A stretch of 20,134 nt of DNA, from the NCBI GenBank assembly GCA_027457225.1, contig DAIDTL010000004.1, forward strand, positions 1 through 20,134, written 5' to 3'. Position 1 is the stretch's first letter; every line of letters starts with the position of its first letter. The notes beneath the pieces were generated by a model. The model worked only from the letters and a program-made list of their open reading frames with translations, was not told where the DNA came from and did not search any database. Below are positions 7,520 to 15,319 of this stretch, in pieces. Source of the stretch: Ferrovaceae bacterium (GTDB lineage: Bacteria > Pseudomonadota > Gammaproteobacteria > Burkholderiales > Ferrovaceae). A program made the position numbers and the translations under genes.

Positions 7520-8122
7520 ATGAGTGAAATCCCAAAAGTTGCAACAATTTTTAGACAGCGCTTGTCGCTAGTGGCTTTGTCCGTTGTGATCGTACTGTTA
7601 AGCGAAGTGGTGTTCGGCGCGGAACAGAAGGCCATCATTGCAGTGTCACAAGTCGGAGAAACCATCACTGTTGATGCGACGATGAAGGTCCAGGTTCCAA
7701 TAACTACCGCCTGGGACGTCATGACCGACTTTGACCATATGACCTCGATTCTGGGAAATTTGACATCGAGCAAAGTGATTTCGCGCAACGGGGACATTTT
7801 TATCATTCGGCAGAAAGGGTCTGCAAGGTATGGTTTTCTATCTTTTCCTTTCGAGTCGGAGAGAGAGATAAGACTGGAGCCAATGAAGCGGATTCTGGCG
7901 AGAAACCTTTCCGGCACTTTGAAACGAATGGACAGCGATGTTTATATTTCTTCCGTGGATCAAATCGCACTGATCAATTATCATGCAGAGATTGTGCCCG
8001 ATTCTTTTCTAGCCCGTATCTTTGGCGCATCTTTTGTGCGGCACGAAGTCGAAGAGCAGTTGCAACGAATGGCTGATGAAATGTTGCGACGTTATGCCCT
8101 GAATATCCCGTCAGGCAACTAG
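7520..8122 (+). CDS. Exported SRPBCC (cyclase/dehydrase-like) protein
   Basis: 200 residues. The N terminus (RQR followed by a hydrophobic stretch, ending near FGAEQ at about residue 34) is a signal peptide or anchor, so the domain should be periplasmic. The mature part has the SRPBCC pattern: VDATMKVQVPITTAWDVMTDFDHMTSI, central strands, and a C-terminal helix beginning near RHEVEEQLQRMADEM. Ligand and role are unknown. A weak AGGA precedes the start by 13 bases. It converges on sppA with only 14 bases between the stops. It is a second SRPBCC protein within 1.5 kb, but the two share little obvious sequence. Confidence 0.8.
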   Translation: MSEIPKVATIFRQRLSLVALSVVIVLLSEVVFGAEQKAIIAVSQVGETITVDATMKVQVPITTAWDVMTDFDHMTSILGNLTSSKVISRNGDIFIIRQKGSARYGFLSFPFESEREIRLEPMKRILARNLSGTLKRMDSDVYISSVDQIALINYHAEIVPDSFLARIFGASFVRHEVEEQLQRMADEMLRRYALNIPSGN

Positions 8123-8136
8123 CCTGCCCAGGATTG

Positions 8137-9996
8137 TCAAGGGGCTTGGCATAAGCAGTGAGTCAGCACCAGAAAGTTCCTGTGACCATCTGACAGGTCG
8201 GACAGCCAACTCAGCGAACCCACGATTTCTCTGGCTGCATCAGGTAACAATCCGGTTGAATTGAGGTGGCTTTGAAGATACTGATTGCGGATGTGTGTCA
8301 CGGAGAAACCAAACCACTGTGTCCAGCGTTCCAGTCCAGTGGGTTCCGGGTCAATATAGGCTACACGAAAATCAGATCCTAGTTTGGCGCGACTGGCGGC
8401 TGACTGAAGGGCGTCGCCATAACTTCCGAGGCGGTCCACCAGGCCGCGCTCTTTCGCTTGCTGCCCTGTCCACACACGGCCTTGCGCCACAGCATCAATC
8501 TTTTGCGGCGTGGTTTTGCGTGCCAAGGCGGTTTTGGCGGTGAAGTCATCATAAATATGGTTGACACTGCTTTGAATCAGCGCACCAAAACGGGGGTCGA
8601 GCGGGCGCAGCGGGTTGCGGGTATCGCTTAACCAGGTTGTAGTGACGCCCCCTGTATGAATACCGACCTTATCCATCATTTTGTCTGCAGTCGGGAACAG
8701 CGCGAATACACCGATCGAGCCGGTGATCGTAGTCGGGTCGGCGATGACTTCGTCGGAGGAGAGGGAAATCCAGTACCCGCCTGAAGCAGCCAGATTGCTC
8801 ATGGAAATGATGACGGGTTTGCCTGCCGCGCGGGTCAGTTCCAGTTCGCGCCGGATCAGTTCAGAAGCGTAGGCACTTCCCCCAGGTGAGTTGATTCGCA
8901 AGACAATGGCTTTGACTTGATCATCCTCCCGCGCAGTGCGGATCAGCTTGGCCGTGGAAAGTCCCCCGACAGCGCCCGCCTGGGCCTGACCATCGCGGAT
9001 TTCACCTTCGGCAACAACAACCGCCACGGCATCGCCGCTTTTCTTGGACTTTTGCCGGGCCAGATAATCATCAAAAGAAATTTTCCTGAAACTTTTTCCT
9101 TCGCTGTCAGGGGCTCCTTTGGCAATCATCAACTGCTTCAGTTGATCGCGGGTTTTGAGTCCGTCCACCCAACGAATAGATAGGGCCAGCTTACCGGCAT
9201 CGCCGTGTTCAGTAGCCATCAATTGCGGCAGGTCGTTGATGTTTTGATTCAGGCTTCCCGCGGGCAGCTTTCGGGCTTTTTCCACTTCAACGGTATATGC
9301 GTTCCACAAGGCTGTATAAAGCACGCGTTCCGCTTCAGTTGCAGCTGGAGAAGGGCCATTGGCTATAAACGGTTCAGCAAAACTCTTATAGGTGCCCACC
9401 CGCATCAGATTTACGGTAATGCCCAGTTTGTCGAGCACATCGCGATAATAATTGCGGTAGTGTCCAAACCCTTCCAGCAGGACTTGCCCCATTGGATCCA
9501 GAAACACTTCATTGGCATGGGATGCCAAAAAATATTGGCGCTGATCATAACCTGAACCCCAGGCAACCACGGGTTTACCGCTGGCTTTGAAGCGTTCCAG
9601 GGCGGCCACTACTTCTCGTAGCATGGGCAGACCAGAGGAGCGCAGATCGTCGAGCAGCAATACGGCACTGGTGATTTTTGGATCGTGCGCGGCGGCTTCA
9701 AGTACCTGCAGGATGTCGCGTAGCTGGGTATCCCCTTTGTTGAAATCCTCTCCGACCCCCGTCAGCATCCAGACATCCTCGTTGGCGGCATGCTGTTCCA
9801 CGAGGCTCCCCTTAAAGTCCAGCAGTAGTGCCGTTTTGTCTTCCAGACGCTTCGGAAGGTTATATAGTGCCAGTGCCAGCATTGCCAGGATGAAAAGCAG
9901 GAACAATAGGTTTGAAAAAAGCCGGCGTCCGACATCCAGTGCATGCCAGGAGGCAGAAATGAAACAGCGAGTCCAGCGAACCAGAGGAGCAGCCAT
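8137..9996 (-). CDS. sppA: Signal peptide peptidase SppA, 67-kDa type (protease IV)
   Basis: 619 residues, matching the 618 of E. coli SppA. An N-terminal membrane anchor lies at about residues 28-46, followed by two tandem S49 peptidase domains. The catalytic dyad is visible: the general-base Lys in the N-terminal domain (GTYKSFAEP, K204) and the nucleophilic Ser in the C-terminal domain (NLAASGGYW, S405). It digests cleaved signal peptides in the inner membrane, active site facing the periplasm. It begins 12 bases after the psiE-like stop, so the two form a likely operon. Secure call. Confidence 0.95.
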   Translation of the reverse strand: MAAPLVRWTRCFISASWHALDVGRRLFSNLLFLLFILAMLALALYNLPKRLEDKTALLLDFKGSLVEQHAANEDVWMLTGVGEDFNKGDTQLRDILQVLEAAAHDPKITSAVLLLDDLRSSGLPMLREVVAALERFKASGKPVVAWGSGYDQRQYFLASHANEVFLDPMGQVLLEGFGHYRNYYRDVLDKLGITVNLMRVGTYKSFAEPFIANGPSPAATEAERVLYTALWNAYTVEVEKARKLPAGSLNQNINDLPQLMATEHGDAGKLALSIRWVDGLKTRDQLKQLMIAKGAPDSEGKSFRKISFDDYLARQKSKKSGDAVAVVVAEGEIRDGQAQAGAVGGLSTAKLIRTAREDDQVKAIVLRINSPGGSAYASELIRRELELTRAAGKPVIISMSNLAASGGYWISLSSDEVIADPTTITGSIGVFALFPTADKMMDKVGIHTGGVTTTWLSDTRNPLRPLDPRFGALIQSSVNHIYDDFTAKTALARKTTPQKIDAVAQGRVWTGQQAKERGLVDRLGSYGDALQSAASRAKLGSDFRVAYIDPEPTGLERWTQWFGFSVTHIRNQYLQSHLNSTGLLPDAAREIVGSLSWLSDLSDGHRNFLVLTHCLCQAP

Positions 9997-10008
9997 AGGT
10001 TTAGGTCA

Positions 10009-10455
10009 TTATTCCGTGCTGTTTTTGTCAGGAGTAAAGTAGACCGAAGCGATACGGGCGGTGACCAGGACAGCCAAAAGGACTGACAGCGCCAGGAGGT
10101 CTTGCCATAGCAGGCTGTGGCCGTAGATACCAATGAAAATGTCCCGGAGGATAAAGACAATGGCAACCTCCGTCAGTACCCGCATGCGAATGCGGTGAAA
10201 TTGCAGGTAATCCGTAAAGGTGCGAAAGAGTTCGATGAGTATGAAGACCGACAGGATGGAAATGACCAGGGTTTGAATGGCGATTTCATGACGGAGATTG
10301 GTCAGGGCATCATAAAGCTCATAGAGCACGCCGATGAATGCCACTCCCAGCGTGATTAACATGACCAGGATGAGAAACACGACAATGATGTCGATGATCC
10401 ATCCATAAAATCGCATGATTTGACCTTTTGTTCCGGTGATGTTGGAGAAGTTCAT
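10009..10455 (-). CDS. PsiE-family inner membrane protein
   Basis: 148 residues from ATG 10455; a GTG at 10464 would add three, and ATG 10416 (MRFYGWIID, with AAAGG before it) would shorten it by 13. Four hydrophobic helices fill the protein. The cytoplasmic motif between helices 2 and 3, FTDYLQFHRIRMRVLTEVAI, with the following VFILRDIFI, matches the phosphate-starvation-inducible PsiE family, whose function is unknown. It sits directly upstream of sppA. I see no pho box, so phosphate control is not supported here. Confidence 0.82.
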   Translation of the reverse strand: MNFSNITGTKGQIMRFYGWIIDIIVVFLILVMLITLGVAFIGVLYELYDALTNLRHEIAIQTLVISILSVFILIELFRTFTDYLQFHRIRMRVLTEVAIVFILRDIFIGIYGHSLLWQDLLALSVLLAVLVTARIASVYFTPDKNSTE

Positions 10456-10536
10456 CGCAGCCACTCACAGAAATCGCCTTAAAGAAGGCACTCCTTTAGA
10501 TTATTACACCTGAAGGCAGGGAGCAAGGAGAAACCG

Positions 10537-10559
10537 GGCCTGCACAGGTGAAACAGGCC
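10537..10559 (-). terminator. Possible weak terminator after the TolC-like gene
   Basis: GGCCTG (10537-10542) pairs perfectly with CAGGCC (10554-10559) across an 11-base loop, just after the stop of the TolC-like gene. On the minus strand the stem is followed only by CGGTTTCT, a poor T tract, so intrinsic termination is doubtful. Confidence 0.35.
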
Positions 10560-10563
10560 GCTT

Positions 10564-11895
10564 TTACCGGGGGGAATGGATGAGCAGGGAGTTAACGGAT
10601 TCCAGATCGGCCACGGTCAATATTCCTGCAGCCGCCTTGAGATTGATCCGTGCCACCACATGGGCGTAAAGCGCAACATTGTAATTTTGCTCGGCGCGAA
10701 TAAAATCCGTGGCCACATTCAACAGATCGATGATGGAACGGGTGCCCACTTCAAAACCGGCGCGGGTGCCTTCCAGTGATACTTTGGCTGAGGATGCGGC
10801 CACTTCTGCGGCATGTAACTGGGCCACACTGTCCTGCAGGTTTAGAAAGGCGGTCTGTGTATTGAGCGTGACCTCATCACGCAGGCCGGCCAAGGCCTGA
10901 ACGCTGGCCTGGGCCTGAGCCTGGGCCTGATCCACTGATGCGGAAATCTGGCCGCCATCGAACAGGGGCATGGAAAGATTCAGGCTGGCACCTTTCTGGT
11001 TGATATCCAGGTTAGGAAAGGGGGACCCCAGGGAATGTTGCGATACCCCCTGAAGGCTGACCACTGGCCAGCGGGCACGACGATTGAACTCCACCTGCTC
11101 CTGGGCGATGCGCAATTGCGCTTCGGTTTGATGGATGAGCGGCTGGTTGGCCAGAGCGGTTTCTACCCAGGGCTCGCTTTGTGCTGGTTGCGGTGGCATG
11201 GCTTCGAAATGCCCGAGGTCATCCAGCGGGGCTACCGGATGATGGGTCAGGCGCTGGAGATTGCGGCGTGCAATGGTCACCGTATTACGCGCTTTGATCA
11301 GGTCGGATTTTGCGGCATCGAGGCGGGCTTGCGCCTCATGAACGGCAATGATGTCGCCGGTTCCGACCTCCAGGGTGGCCTTTGTCTGTTGGTTGATGTT
11401 GTCGAGCAGATTTTCCTGTTCTCCAGCAACCCGTTCCTGGGCTTCGGCTTGAAGCACGCCAAAATAGGCTGTTGTCACTTTGAGTGCGAGCTGCTGTTCG
11501 GTATAGACCAGGGCTGCTTCGCTGACCTGGATCCGGTCGTTTGCCTGGGTGAGCGCTGTCCAGGCCTGCCCGTTGAATACGGTTTGGGTCAGGTTGACGC
11601 TGAAATTGTTGGATGGGTAGTTCTGTGAAATAGGATTTCCCAGCCCGGTGATGCCAGCGGTGTTCTCCCCGAATCCGGTGGTAAGCCCCATATGTGGCAA
11701 TAGGGCAGAGCGTGCCAGGGGCCGGTTTTGCATCTCCGCGTCCAGATTGGCCCTGGCTTGAGCCAGCGAAGGATCTGTGACAAAAGACTGTTGATAGGAT
11801 TCGAGCAGGTTATCCGACCATGAGGGTTCCGGGGTGAGGGTGGTCAAAACGATAACCAGGCTCGCGCATAAGCGCTGCGGAATACGAACAGACAT
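10564..11895 (-). CDS. TolC-family outer-membrane channel protein
   Basis: 443 residues with a signal peptide of about 27 residues (RIPQRLCASLVIVLTTL). It has the two-fold repeat of the outer membrane efflux family: paired long alpha-helices rich in Ala and Gln (coiled coil near residues 140-215 and 310-390) and beta segments such as NFSVNLTQTVFNGQA and GASLNLSMPLFDGGQ. The EVGTRSIIDLLNVATDF stretch near the C terminus is typical of TolC. It forms the trimeric outer-membrane and periplasmic exit duct of type I secretion or efflux pumps. No membrane-fusion or inner-membrane pump gene is adjacent, so it is an orphan. It is divergent from modA and shares a 166-base regulatory region containing an FNR box. 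Confidence 0.92.
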   Translation of the reverse strand: MSVRIPQRLCASLVIVLTTLTPEPSWSDNLLESYQQSFVTDPSLAQARANLDAEMQNRPLARSALLPHMGLTTGFGENTAGITGLGNPISQNYPSNNFSVNLTQTVFNGQAWTALTQANDRIQVSEAALVYTEQQLALKVTTAYFGVLQAEAQERVAGEQENLLDNINQQTKATLEVGTGDIIAVHEAQARLDAAKSDLIKARNTVTIARRNLQRLTHHPVAPLDDLGHFEAMPPQPAQSEPWVETALANQPLIHQTEAQLRIAQEQVEFNRRARWPVVSLQGVSQHSLGSPFPNLDINQKGASLNLSMPLFDGGQISASVDQAQAQAQASVQALAGLRDEVTLNTQTAFLNLQDSVAQLHAAEVAASSAKVSLEGTRAGFEVGTRSIIDLLNVATDFIRAEQNYNVALYAHVVARINLKAAAGILTVADLESVNSLLIHSPR

Positions 11896-11940
11896 GACAG
11901 GGCACCATCTATGGAGATCAGTTTCAAGGTAACACCGTTG

Positions 11941-11946
11941 ATTCTA
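11941..11946 (-). promoter_or_regulatory. Inferred -10 of the TolC-like gene
   Basis: TAGAAT on the minus strand (5/6 to TATAAT), 46-51 bases upstream of the ATG. The -35 position (ATCAAA) is poor and is covered by the FNR box, consistent with activator dependence or repression. Confidence 0.45.
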
Positions 11947-11964
11947 CCTAAAGAATTCTGAAAT

Positions 11965-11978
11965 TTGATCGGTATCAA
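11965..11978. promoter_or_regulatory. Perfect FNR/ANR box between TolC-like gene and modA
   Basis: TTGATCGGTATCAA matches the FNR consensus TTGAT-N4-ATCAA at all ten defined positions. Its centre (11971.5) is 25.5 bases from the first base of the inferred -10 of each divergent gene, i.e. about -37.5 for both. An FNR with the ETVSR recognition motif is encoded 7.5 kb downstream in the same window. CRP-type proteins recognise a related TGTGA half-site, but TTGAT favours FNR. Confidence 0.75.
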
Positions 11979-11996
11979 TCCAGCATCATAACGCGA

Positions 11997-12002
11997 TATA
12001 CT
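11997..12002 (+). promoter_or_regulatory. Inferred -10 of the mod operon
   Basis: TATACT (5/6 to TATAAT), 60 bases before the modA ATG. The -35 position, ATCAAT, is poor and overlaps the FNR box. CGATATA at 11994-12000 resembles a ModE half-site (CGNTATA) and overlaps the -10; a mirrored CATATCG lies at 12034-12040, too far for a standard ModE palindrome. Confidence 0.45.
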
Positions 12003-12061
12003 GCACTCTACTAAGCTCTGGACCCCCCTGAGTCATATCGGAAAAGGCGATTTCATCATCA

Positions 12062-12823
12062 ATGGTTGCTATGAGCATTAGACCGGCACTCTGGATCGTC
12101 CTGATTGTTTTGGGTTTTGAAGCGGGGGCTGCTGACTTGACTGTTTCGGCAGCCGCCAGCCTGACTGCTGTGTTAAACGAGGCCAAACCTGTTTTTGAGT
12201 CAACGCACCCCGGAATCCGGCTTTACTACAATTTTGCAGCTTCGGGAACATTGGCGCGGCAGATCGACGCTGGTGCTCCCGCCGATATTTTTATCAGTGC
12301 TTCTTCGCAATCCATGGATCAATTGCAGGCACATCACCGGATTTTGGACGGCACACGCATCAATCTGCTGTCCAACGAAATGGTCCTGATTGTGCCCAAG
12401 GGGGAAGGGGCCCGACTTAAAGGGTTTGAAGACCTTCCAAAAGCGGTTCGAATCGCTGTCGGGAATCCTGGATTTGTGCCAGCGGGACAGTATGCAAACC
12501 AGATTTTGGTTCACCTGGGATTGTTGGAGTCGCTTCGACCCAAGCTGGTTTACGGCCAGGATGTGCGTCAGGTTCTGGAGTATGTGGTGCGCAAGGAAGT
12601 GGATGCAGGCATCGTATTTGCCACGGATGCAGCCCTACCGCGGGATAAAGTCGAGCCCGTTGCCCGGGCCCCGGCGGGATCCCATCAGCCGATACTGTAC
12701 CCGGTAGCCATCCTGGTTGGGGCCAGAAATCCGGAACAGGCCCGGATCTTCCTTGACTTTCTGAGCAGCGTACCGGGTCGGGAGCTTTTCGAGAAACATG
12801 GTTTCGATTGGGCGCTAAAATAA
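12062..12823 (+). CDS. modA: Molybdate ABC transporter, periplasmic binding protein
   Basis: 253 residues; signal peptide to about residue 23 (cleavage in EAGAAD). The mature start ADLTVSAAASLTAVLNEAKPVFE is characteristic of ModA, followed by YYNFAASGTLARQIDAGAPADIFISAS, which carries the oxyanion-contacting Ser residues, and the C-terminal YPVAILVGARNPEQARIFLDFLSS. It binds molybdate (and usually tungstate) in the periplasm and delivers it to ModBC. ATG at 12071 (MSIRP) is an alternative start; GGAAAAGG at 12040-12047 is a distant ribosome binding site. First gene of the operon modA-mop-modB-modC-modE. Confidence 0.95.
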   Translation: MVAMSIRPALWIVLIVLGFEAGAADLTVSAAASLTAVLNEAKPVFESTHPGIRLYYNFAASGTLARQIDAGAPADIFISASSQSMDQLQAHHRILDGTRINLLSNEMVLIVPKGEGARLKGFEDLPKAVRIAVGNPGFVPAGQYANQILVHLGLLESLRPKLVYGQDVRQVLEYVVRKEVDAGIVFATDAALPRDKVEPVARAPAGSHQPILYPVAILVGARNPEQARIFLDFLSSVPGRELFEKHGFDWALK

Positions 12824-12849
12824 GGTTGGTTCATGACAGGAGTGCTTCA

Positions 12850-13053
12850 ATGAAAATTAGCGGGCAAAACAAGCTGGCAGGTGAAGTCATTGCCATAAAA
12901 AAGGGGGATGTGGAGTGCCAGGTCACCATGAAATCCGGCGAACACCGGATCGTCTCCATCATTACGCGCGACAGCGCCGAAGAGATGGAACTCAAAGTGG
13001 GTGATCAGGTGGTCGCACTGATCAAGTCCACCGAAGTCATGATCATGAAGTAA
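12850..13053 (+). CDS. mop: Molbindin, single Mop-domain molybdate-binding protein
   Basis: 67 residues from ATG 12850, with an AGGAG ribosome binding site 7 bases upstream; an in-frame upstream start at 12808 has no such support and would overlap modA. The sequence SGQNKLAGEVIAIKKGDVECQVTM...VSIITRDSAEEMELKVGDQVVALIKSTEVMI is a complete Mop (TOBE-type) domain of about 65 residues. Free Mop proteins assemble as hexamers that hold up to eight molybdate ions and serve as cytoplasmic storage or buffering. Its place between modA and modB, together with a ModC lacking this domain, suggests that the oxyanion-sensing unit has been separated from the ATPase. Confidence 0.93.
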   Translation: MKISGQNKLAGEVIAIKKGDVECQVTMKSGEHRIVSIITRDSAEEMELKVGDQVVALIKSTEVMIMK

Positions 13054-13079
13054 TGCTTGGCAACGATGAGTGATAAGAC

Positions 13080-13745
13080 ATGGAAGCCATTCTGACGGCA
13101 GCACGACTGTCGCTTTTGGTCTCGGTAACCGCCACCGCCCTGATCGCTTTGGTAGGATTGGCGCTGGCGTATATTCTGGCGCGCCGGGATTTCAGGGGAA
13201 AGCATCTGCTTGACGCGCTGATCTCCGTTCCATTGGTGCTTCCCCCCACCGTGGTCGGTTACTACCTGGTTATCCTGTTTGGTCGCGAAGGATGGATTGG
13301 AGCACCGCTATACCGTCTGACCGGTTGGTCATTTGTCTTCACCTGGCAGGGTGCTGCACTGGCCGCCTTTGTGGTTGCCTTGCCGCTCATGGTGCGCGTT
13401 TCACGCGCTGCCCTCGAAGCGGTGGACAAGGATCTTATCAACACCAGTTATGTTCTGGGAAAATCCGAATGGGAAACCGTGCGCAAAGTCGTTCTCCCTT
13501 TGGCGAAAGGCGGCATCATGGCAGGGATACTGCTGGCTTTTGCAAGAGCGCTGGGAGAGTTTGGGGCCACCTTGATGATTGCAGGCAATATCCCCGGCCA
13601 GACGGGCACCTTGCCACTCTCGATTTATTCGGCGTTTCAGAGTGGTGATGACGCCTTGGCGCAGACGCTGGCCATTATCCTGACGATTATTTCTGGAACT
13701 GTCATCTACTTGGCCGGAAAATGGACCTCAAGCAGATGGATATAG
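13080..13745 (+). CDS. modB: Molybdate ABC transporter permease
   Basis: 221 residues (E. coli ModB is 229). Five to six hydrophobic segments start at about residue 7. The ATPase-coupling EAA motif is in the cytoplasmic loop SEWETVRKVVLPLAKGGIMAGILLAFARALGEFGAT (about residues 129-164), typical of ModB/CysT permeases. It forms the inner-membrane channel as a homodimer. It begins 26 bases after the mop stop with a weak ribosome binding site, and its last 25 bases overlap the annotated modC start, so the two are probably translationally coupled. Confidence 0.95.
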   Translation: MEAILTAARLSLLVSVTATALIALVGLALAYILARRDFRGKHLLDALISVPLVLPPTVVGYYLVILFGREGWIGAPLYRLTGWSFVFTWQGAALAAFVVALPLMVRVSRAALEAVDKDLINTSYVLGKSEWETVRKVVLPLAKGGIMAGILLAFARALGEFGATLMIAGNIPGQTGTLPLSIYSAFQSGDDALAQTLAIILTIISGTVIYLAGKWTSSRWI

Positions 13746-14485
13746 CGCTCTCCGTACGATTCAAAAAAGTGCTGTCCAGCAACTTTTCCATGGACGTGTC
13801 CTGGCAGGCAGGTCGCGAAATCGTGGTGCTGTTTGGCCCTTCCGGCGCTGGCAAATCACTGACGTTCCAGATCCTTGCAGGACTGGTTACTCCCGATGAG
13901 GGGCATCTTCAGTTGGAGGACGTCGTGTTCCACGATTCCCGCGAGGGCATAGATCTGCCACCGCAGTTCCGCGAGATAGGCTATTTGTTCCAGCACTACG
14001 CCTTGTTTCCACATATGACGACCCGGGAGAACATCTTGTACGGACATCGGCAGCCACAAGGCAACGCCGCAGCCTCCGATCTTGCGGCGATGCTGGTGCG
14101 CTTTCATCTGGAAGGCCTGGAGCAACGTTATCCCGGTGCGCTTTCGGGTGGGCAGCGCCAACGGGTGGCCCTGGCTCGGGCGATGATGCGCAAACCCAAA
14201 CTGCTGTTGCTGGATGAGCCCTTGTCGGCTGTAGATCTTGCGGTTCGGCGCAGCATTCGGACAGAACTCAAAAACCTGCAACGGACACTGAATATACCTA
14301 TGGTGATTGTCACTCATGATCTGGGCGAAGCGCTGGCACTGGCCGATCAGTTGATTATTTATGATCTGGGACGCGTGGTGCAGGCTGGAACACCGGATGA
14401 AATCGTCCATCACCCGCAAAACGAAATTATTGCAGAGTGGGCCGGCCGCACTCTGGTGCGCGGTGAGCGGTCTTTTTCATTCTAA
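13721..14485 (+). CDS. modC: Molybdate ABC transporter ATPase, short form lacking the TOBE domain
   Basis: 254 residues. Walker A GPSGAGKS at 39-46, Q-loop Gln91, signature LSGGQ at 141-145, Walker B LLLLDEP at 161-167 and the switch His199 are all intact. E. coli ModC has about 352 residues with a C-terminal molybdate-binding TOBE/Mop domain; here the protein ends soon after the nucleotide-binding domain (EWAGRTLVRGERSFSF). The reading frame is clean, so this is a short form, not an obvious truncation. ATG 13736 (MDIALSV) is an alternative start. It couples ATP hydrolysis to transport through ModB. The modE GTG follows 19 bases after the stop. Confidence 0.93.
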   Translation: MDLKQMDIALSVRFKKVLSSNFSMDVSWQAGREIVVLFGPSGAGKSLTFQILAGLVTPDEGHLQLEDVVFHDSREGIDLPPQFREIGYLFQHYALFPHMTTRENILYGHRQPQGNAAASDLAAMLVRFHLEGLEQRYPGALSGGQRQRVALARAMMRKPKLLLLDEPLSAVDLAVRRSIRTELKNLQRTLNIPMVIVTHDLGEALALADQLIIYDLGRVVQAGTPDEIVHHPQNEIIAEWAGRTLVRGERSFSF

Positions 14486-14504
14486 AATTCTAAAGGGGCA
14501 CGGC

Positions 14505-15305
14505 GTGAAAAAGGTTTCCGGATTGAAAGGGCGGCTCCTGCTGGAAAAAGACGGGACTTCTTTTTTGGGAAAGAGACGGGTTGATCTGCTCGAAGCAATT
14601 ATTCAGCAGGGCTCGATCTCTGCCGCGGCCCGGGCTGTAGGCATGAGCTACAAGGGGGCGTGGGATGCCATTGATGCAATGAACAACCTATCCGATCAGC
14701 CCTTGGTGGTGTGTGCCATCGGGGGGAAAGATGGTGGCGGCACGCGGTTAACCGAACATGGGCAACAGATCATCCGGTTGTTCAGGGCCGGCGAGGCGGA
14801 ATACCAGCGCATCCTGGACGCGCTCATTACCGGTGTGGATCATTTCGATGCTTTCCAGCAAATGCTGCGCCGATTTTCCATGCGCACCAGTGCACGTAAT
14901 CAGTTTGTCGGCAAAGTGACCAAGCTGACGCGTGGCCCCGTCAATACGGGCGTCCACCTCAAACTGGATAAAAAGAATGAGCTTATGGCGGTAGTTACCA
15001 CCGAGAGCGCCGCTACTCTGGGGCTTAAAGTGGGATTGGAAGTCTATGCCCTGATCAAGGCGCCTTCGATCATCCTGACCACGGAGTCCACGGGCAAGTT
15101 CAGCACTGAAAATCGTCTGTGCGGCCGCGTGGCACGCATCCATCTGGGAGAAGTGAATGCGGAAATCAGGCTGACCCTCGACCTGGAAAAAACAGTGATT
15201 GCCACGGTCACTCACGACACAGTTCAAAAGTTGCAGCTGGCTGAGGGAGAACCCGCATGCGCCCTGTTTTCTGCCTCAAGCGTCATTCTGGCCCTGGTGC
15301 AGTAA
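14505..15305 (+). CDS. modE: Molybdate-responsive transcriptional regulator ModE, full length
   Basis: 266 residues from GTG 14505 (VKKVSGLKG), preceded by AAAGGGG at 14492-14498; E. coli ModE is 262. The frame stays open upstream to 14361 inside modC, but that extension is unlike the family. The N-terminal winged helix-turn-helix (about residues 26-110: LLEAIIQQGSISAAARAVGMSYKGAWDAI) binds DNA; two tandem Mop domains follow (about 130-190, SARNQFVGKVTKLTRG, and 201-264, STENRLCGRVARIHLG). Molybdate-loaded ModE normally represses modABC and activates molybdoenzyme genes. Here modE is the last gene of the operon it probably controls, not divergent as in E. coli. Confidence 0.95.
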   Translation: MKKVSGLKGRLLLEKDGTSFLGKRRVDLLEAIIQQGSISAAARAVGMSYKGAWDAIDAMNNLSDQPLVVCAIGGKDGGGTRLTEHGQQIIRLFRAGEAEYQRILDALITGVDHFDAFQQMLRRFSMRTSARNQFVGKVTKLTRGPVNTGVHLKLDKKNELMAVVTTESAATLGLKVGLEVYALIKAPSIILTTESTGKFSTENRLCGRVARIHLGEVNAEIRLTLDLEKTVIATVTHDTVQKLQLAEGEPACALFSASSVILALVQ

Positions 15306-15319
15306 CCGGCCAAACTTCT

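Noticed and set aside
10891..10940. Repetitive CTGGGCCTGA-like stretch in the TolC-like gene
   Set aside because: Explained by the Gln-Ala repeat of a coiled-coil helix; not a separate repeat element.
11035..11628. Plus-strand open frame of 197 codons inside the TolC-like gene
   Set aside because: Antisense shadow of a clearly coding TolC-family sequence; no recognisable protein features.
11994..12040. CGATATA ... CATATCG as a full ModE operator at modA
   Set aside because: The halves are about 33 bases apart, far beyond the normal ModE spacer; kept only as a possible half-site.
12808..12849. 14-codon upstream extension of mop
   Set aside because: Overlaps modA and lacks a ribosome binding site, whereas ATG 12850 has AGGAG at ideal spacing and gives the standard Mop length.
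13856..14419. Minus-strand open frame of 187 codons inside modC
   Set aside because: The plus strand encodes all ABC ATPase motifs; this is a shadow.
14361..14504. 48-codon N-terminal extension of modE
   Set aside because: Lies in modC on another frame, not like ModE N termini; GTG 14505 with AAAGGGG upstream gives the family length.
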